64,000 nt of DNA, taken from CAYYKK01 sp046351395 (lineage in GTDB: Bacteria > Myxococcota_A > Polyangia > Polyangiales > Polyangiaceae). The stretch is from NCBI GenBank assembly GCA_046351395.1, contig JAXLYP010000007.1:1-64000 (forward strand). The letters run 5' to 3'. Shown here piece after piece: positions 61,336-64,000 of this stretch. The number at the start of each line of letters is the position of its first letter. Position 1 is the first letter of the stretch. The translations under genes were made by a program, and so were the position numbers. The notes beneath the pieces are model-generated. The model saw only the letters and a list, made by a program, of their open reading frames with translations, made no database searches and was not told the origin of the DNA.

Positions 61336-61336
<1 letters not shown>
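57578..61336 (+). CDS. Ser/Thr kinase - AAA/STAND ATPase - TPR protein
   Basis: 1,252 residues from ATG 57578. Kinase domain: Gly loop 24-29 (LGRGGMGVVY), Lys46, HGD 143-145 with Lys147, DLG Asp168, and MAPEQIRYATP for the activation segment end. Then Walker A GEAGVGKSRL near residue 408 and Walker B LLLWMDDIHLA belong to an AAA-16-like ATPase, followed by about 450 residues of TPR-like helices (for example GRLDDARRDAELARQMFQDL). The C-terminal part includes a Pro/Arg insertion. Such proteins are probably signal integrators. It is followed by another kinase gene with a TGATG overlap. Confidence 0.9.

Positions 61337-64000
<2,664 letters not shown>

Overview
The window is about 70% G+C, densely packed and almost entirely protein-coding. 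Its content points to a large-genome myxobacterium (phylum Myxococcota, probably order Polyangiales). The pointers are eukaryote-like Ser/Thr kinases fused to ATPase, TPR and sigma54-activator modules, MopE-type DNDCDG repeat proteins, a MYXO-CTERM-like sorting tail, AgmX-like lipoproteins and a single-domain PilZ protein. The genus cannot be decided from sequence alone.

Layout. 1-2.6 kb: partial ORF, PilZ protein, tRNA-Arg(CCG), two paralogous lipoproteins and a CxxC protein. 2.6-9.5 kb: an alpha/beta hydrolase diverging from a KPAD-repeat outer-membrane protein, which is translationally coupled to a giant kinase/ATPase/TPR/GAF/sigma54-activator protein. 10-14 kb: two esterases, an unknown protein and a VanW protein. 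13.9-20.5 kb: an SH3 protein and a Gld-like ABC module (DUF4340, GldG-like, permease, ATPase), headed by a 4-copy tandem repeat. 20.9-24.9 kb: DUF3293 protein, lipoprotein, two-component system, thymidine phosphorylase. 25-31.9 kb: two large secreted Cys-rich MopE-repeat proteins. 32.3-36.9 kb: tRNA-Phe(GAA), membrane protein, M1 peptidase, disordered protein. 37-41.1 kb: a DnaK and a J-domain/TPR protein. 41.3-43.3 kb: sigma factor/anti-sigma/TPR-lipoprotein operon. 43.5-49.6 kb: the cell-shape cluster mreB-mreC-mreD-mrdA-rodA. 49.7-52.5 kb: rpmG, a two-RRM protein and lgt. 52.5-57.4 kb: a patatin phospholipase and a molybdenum-cofactor island (MoaB/MogA-like, moeA, moaE, a nitrate-reductase-associated/MoaC fusion, moaD). 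57.6-64 kb: two further large kinase-ATPase genes, the second running off the right end.

The most novel-looking items are (i) the fusion of a nitrate-reductase-associated domain to MoaC, (ii) the kinase-to-sigma54-activator single polypeptide coupled to an outer-membrane protein, (iii) a dnaK flanked by two proteins that appear to share a small winged-helix-like module, and (iv) the MYXO-CTERM vWA/MopE protein coupled to a MopE/FGE-like lipoprotein.

Quality warning. At least eight otherwise conserved genes are broken by apparent frameshifts. Where the right reading can be inferred, most are explained by one or two missing bases, usually in G or C runs or GC repeats. I read these as consensus errors in the assembly rather than pseudogenes, so the affected genes are annotated across their full span.
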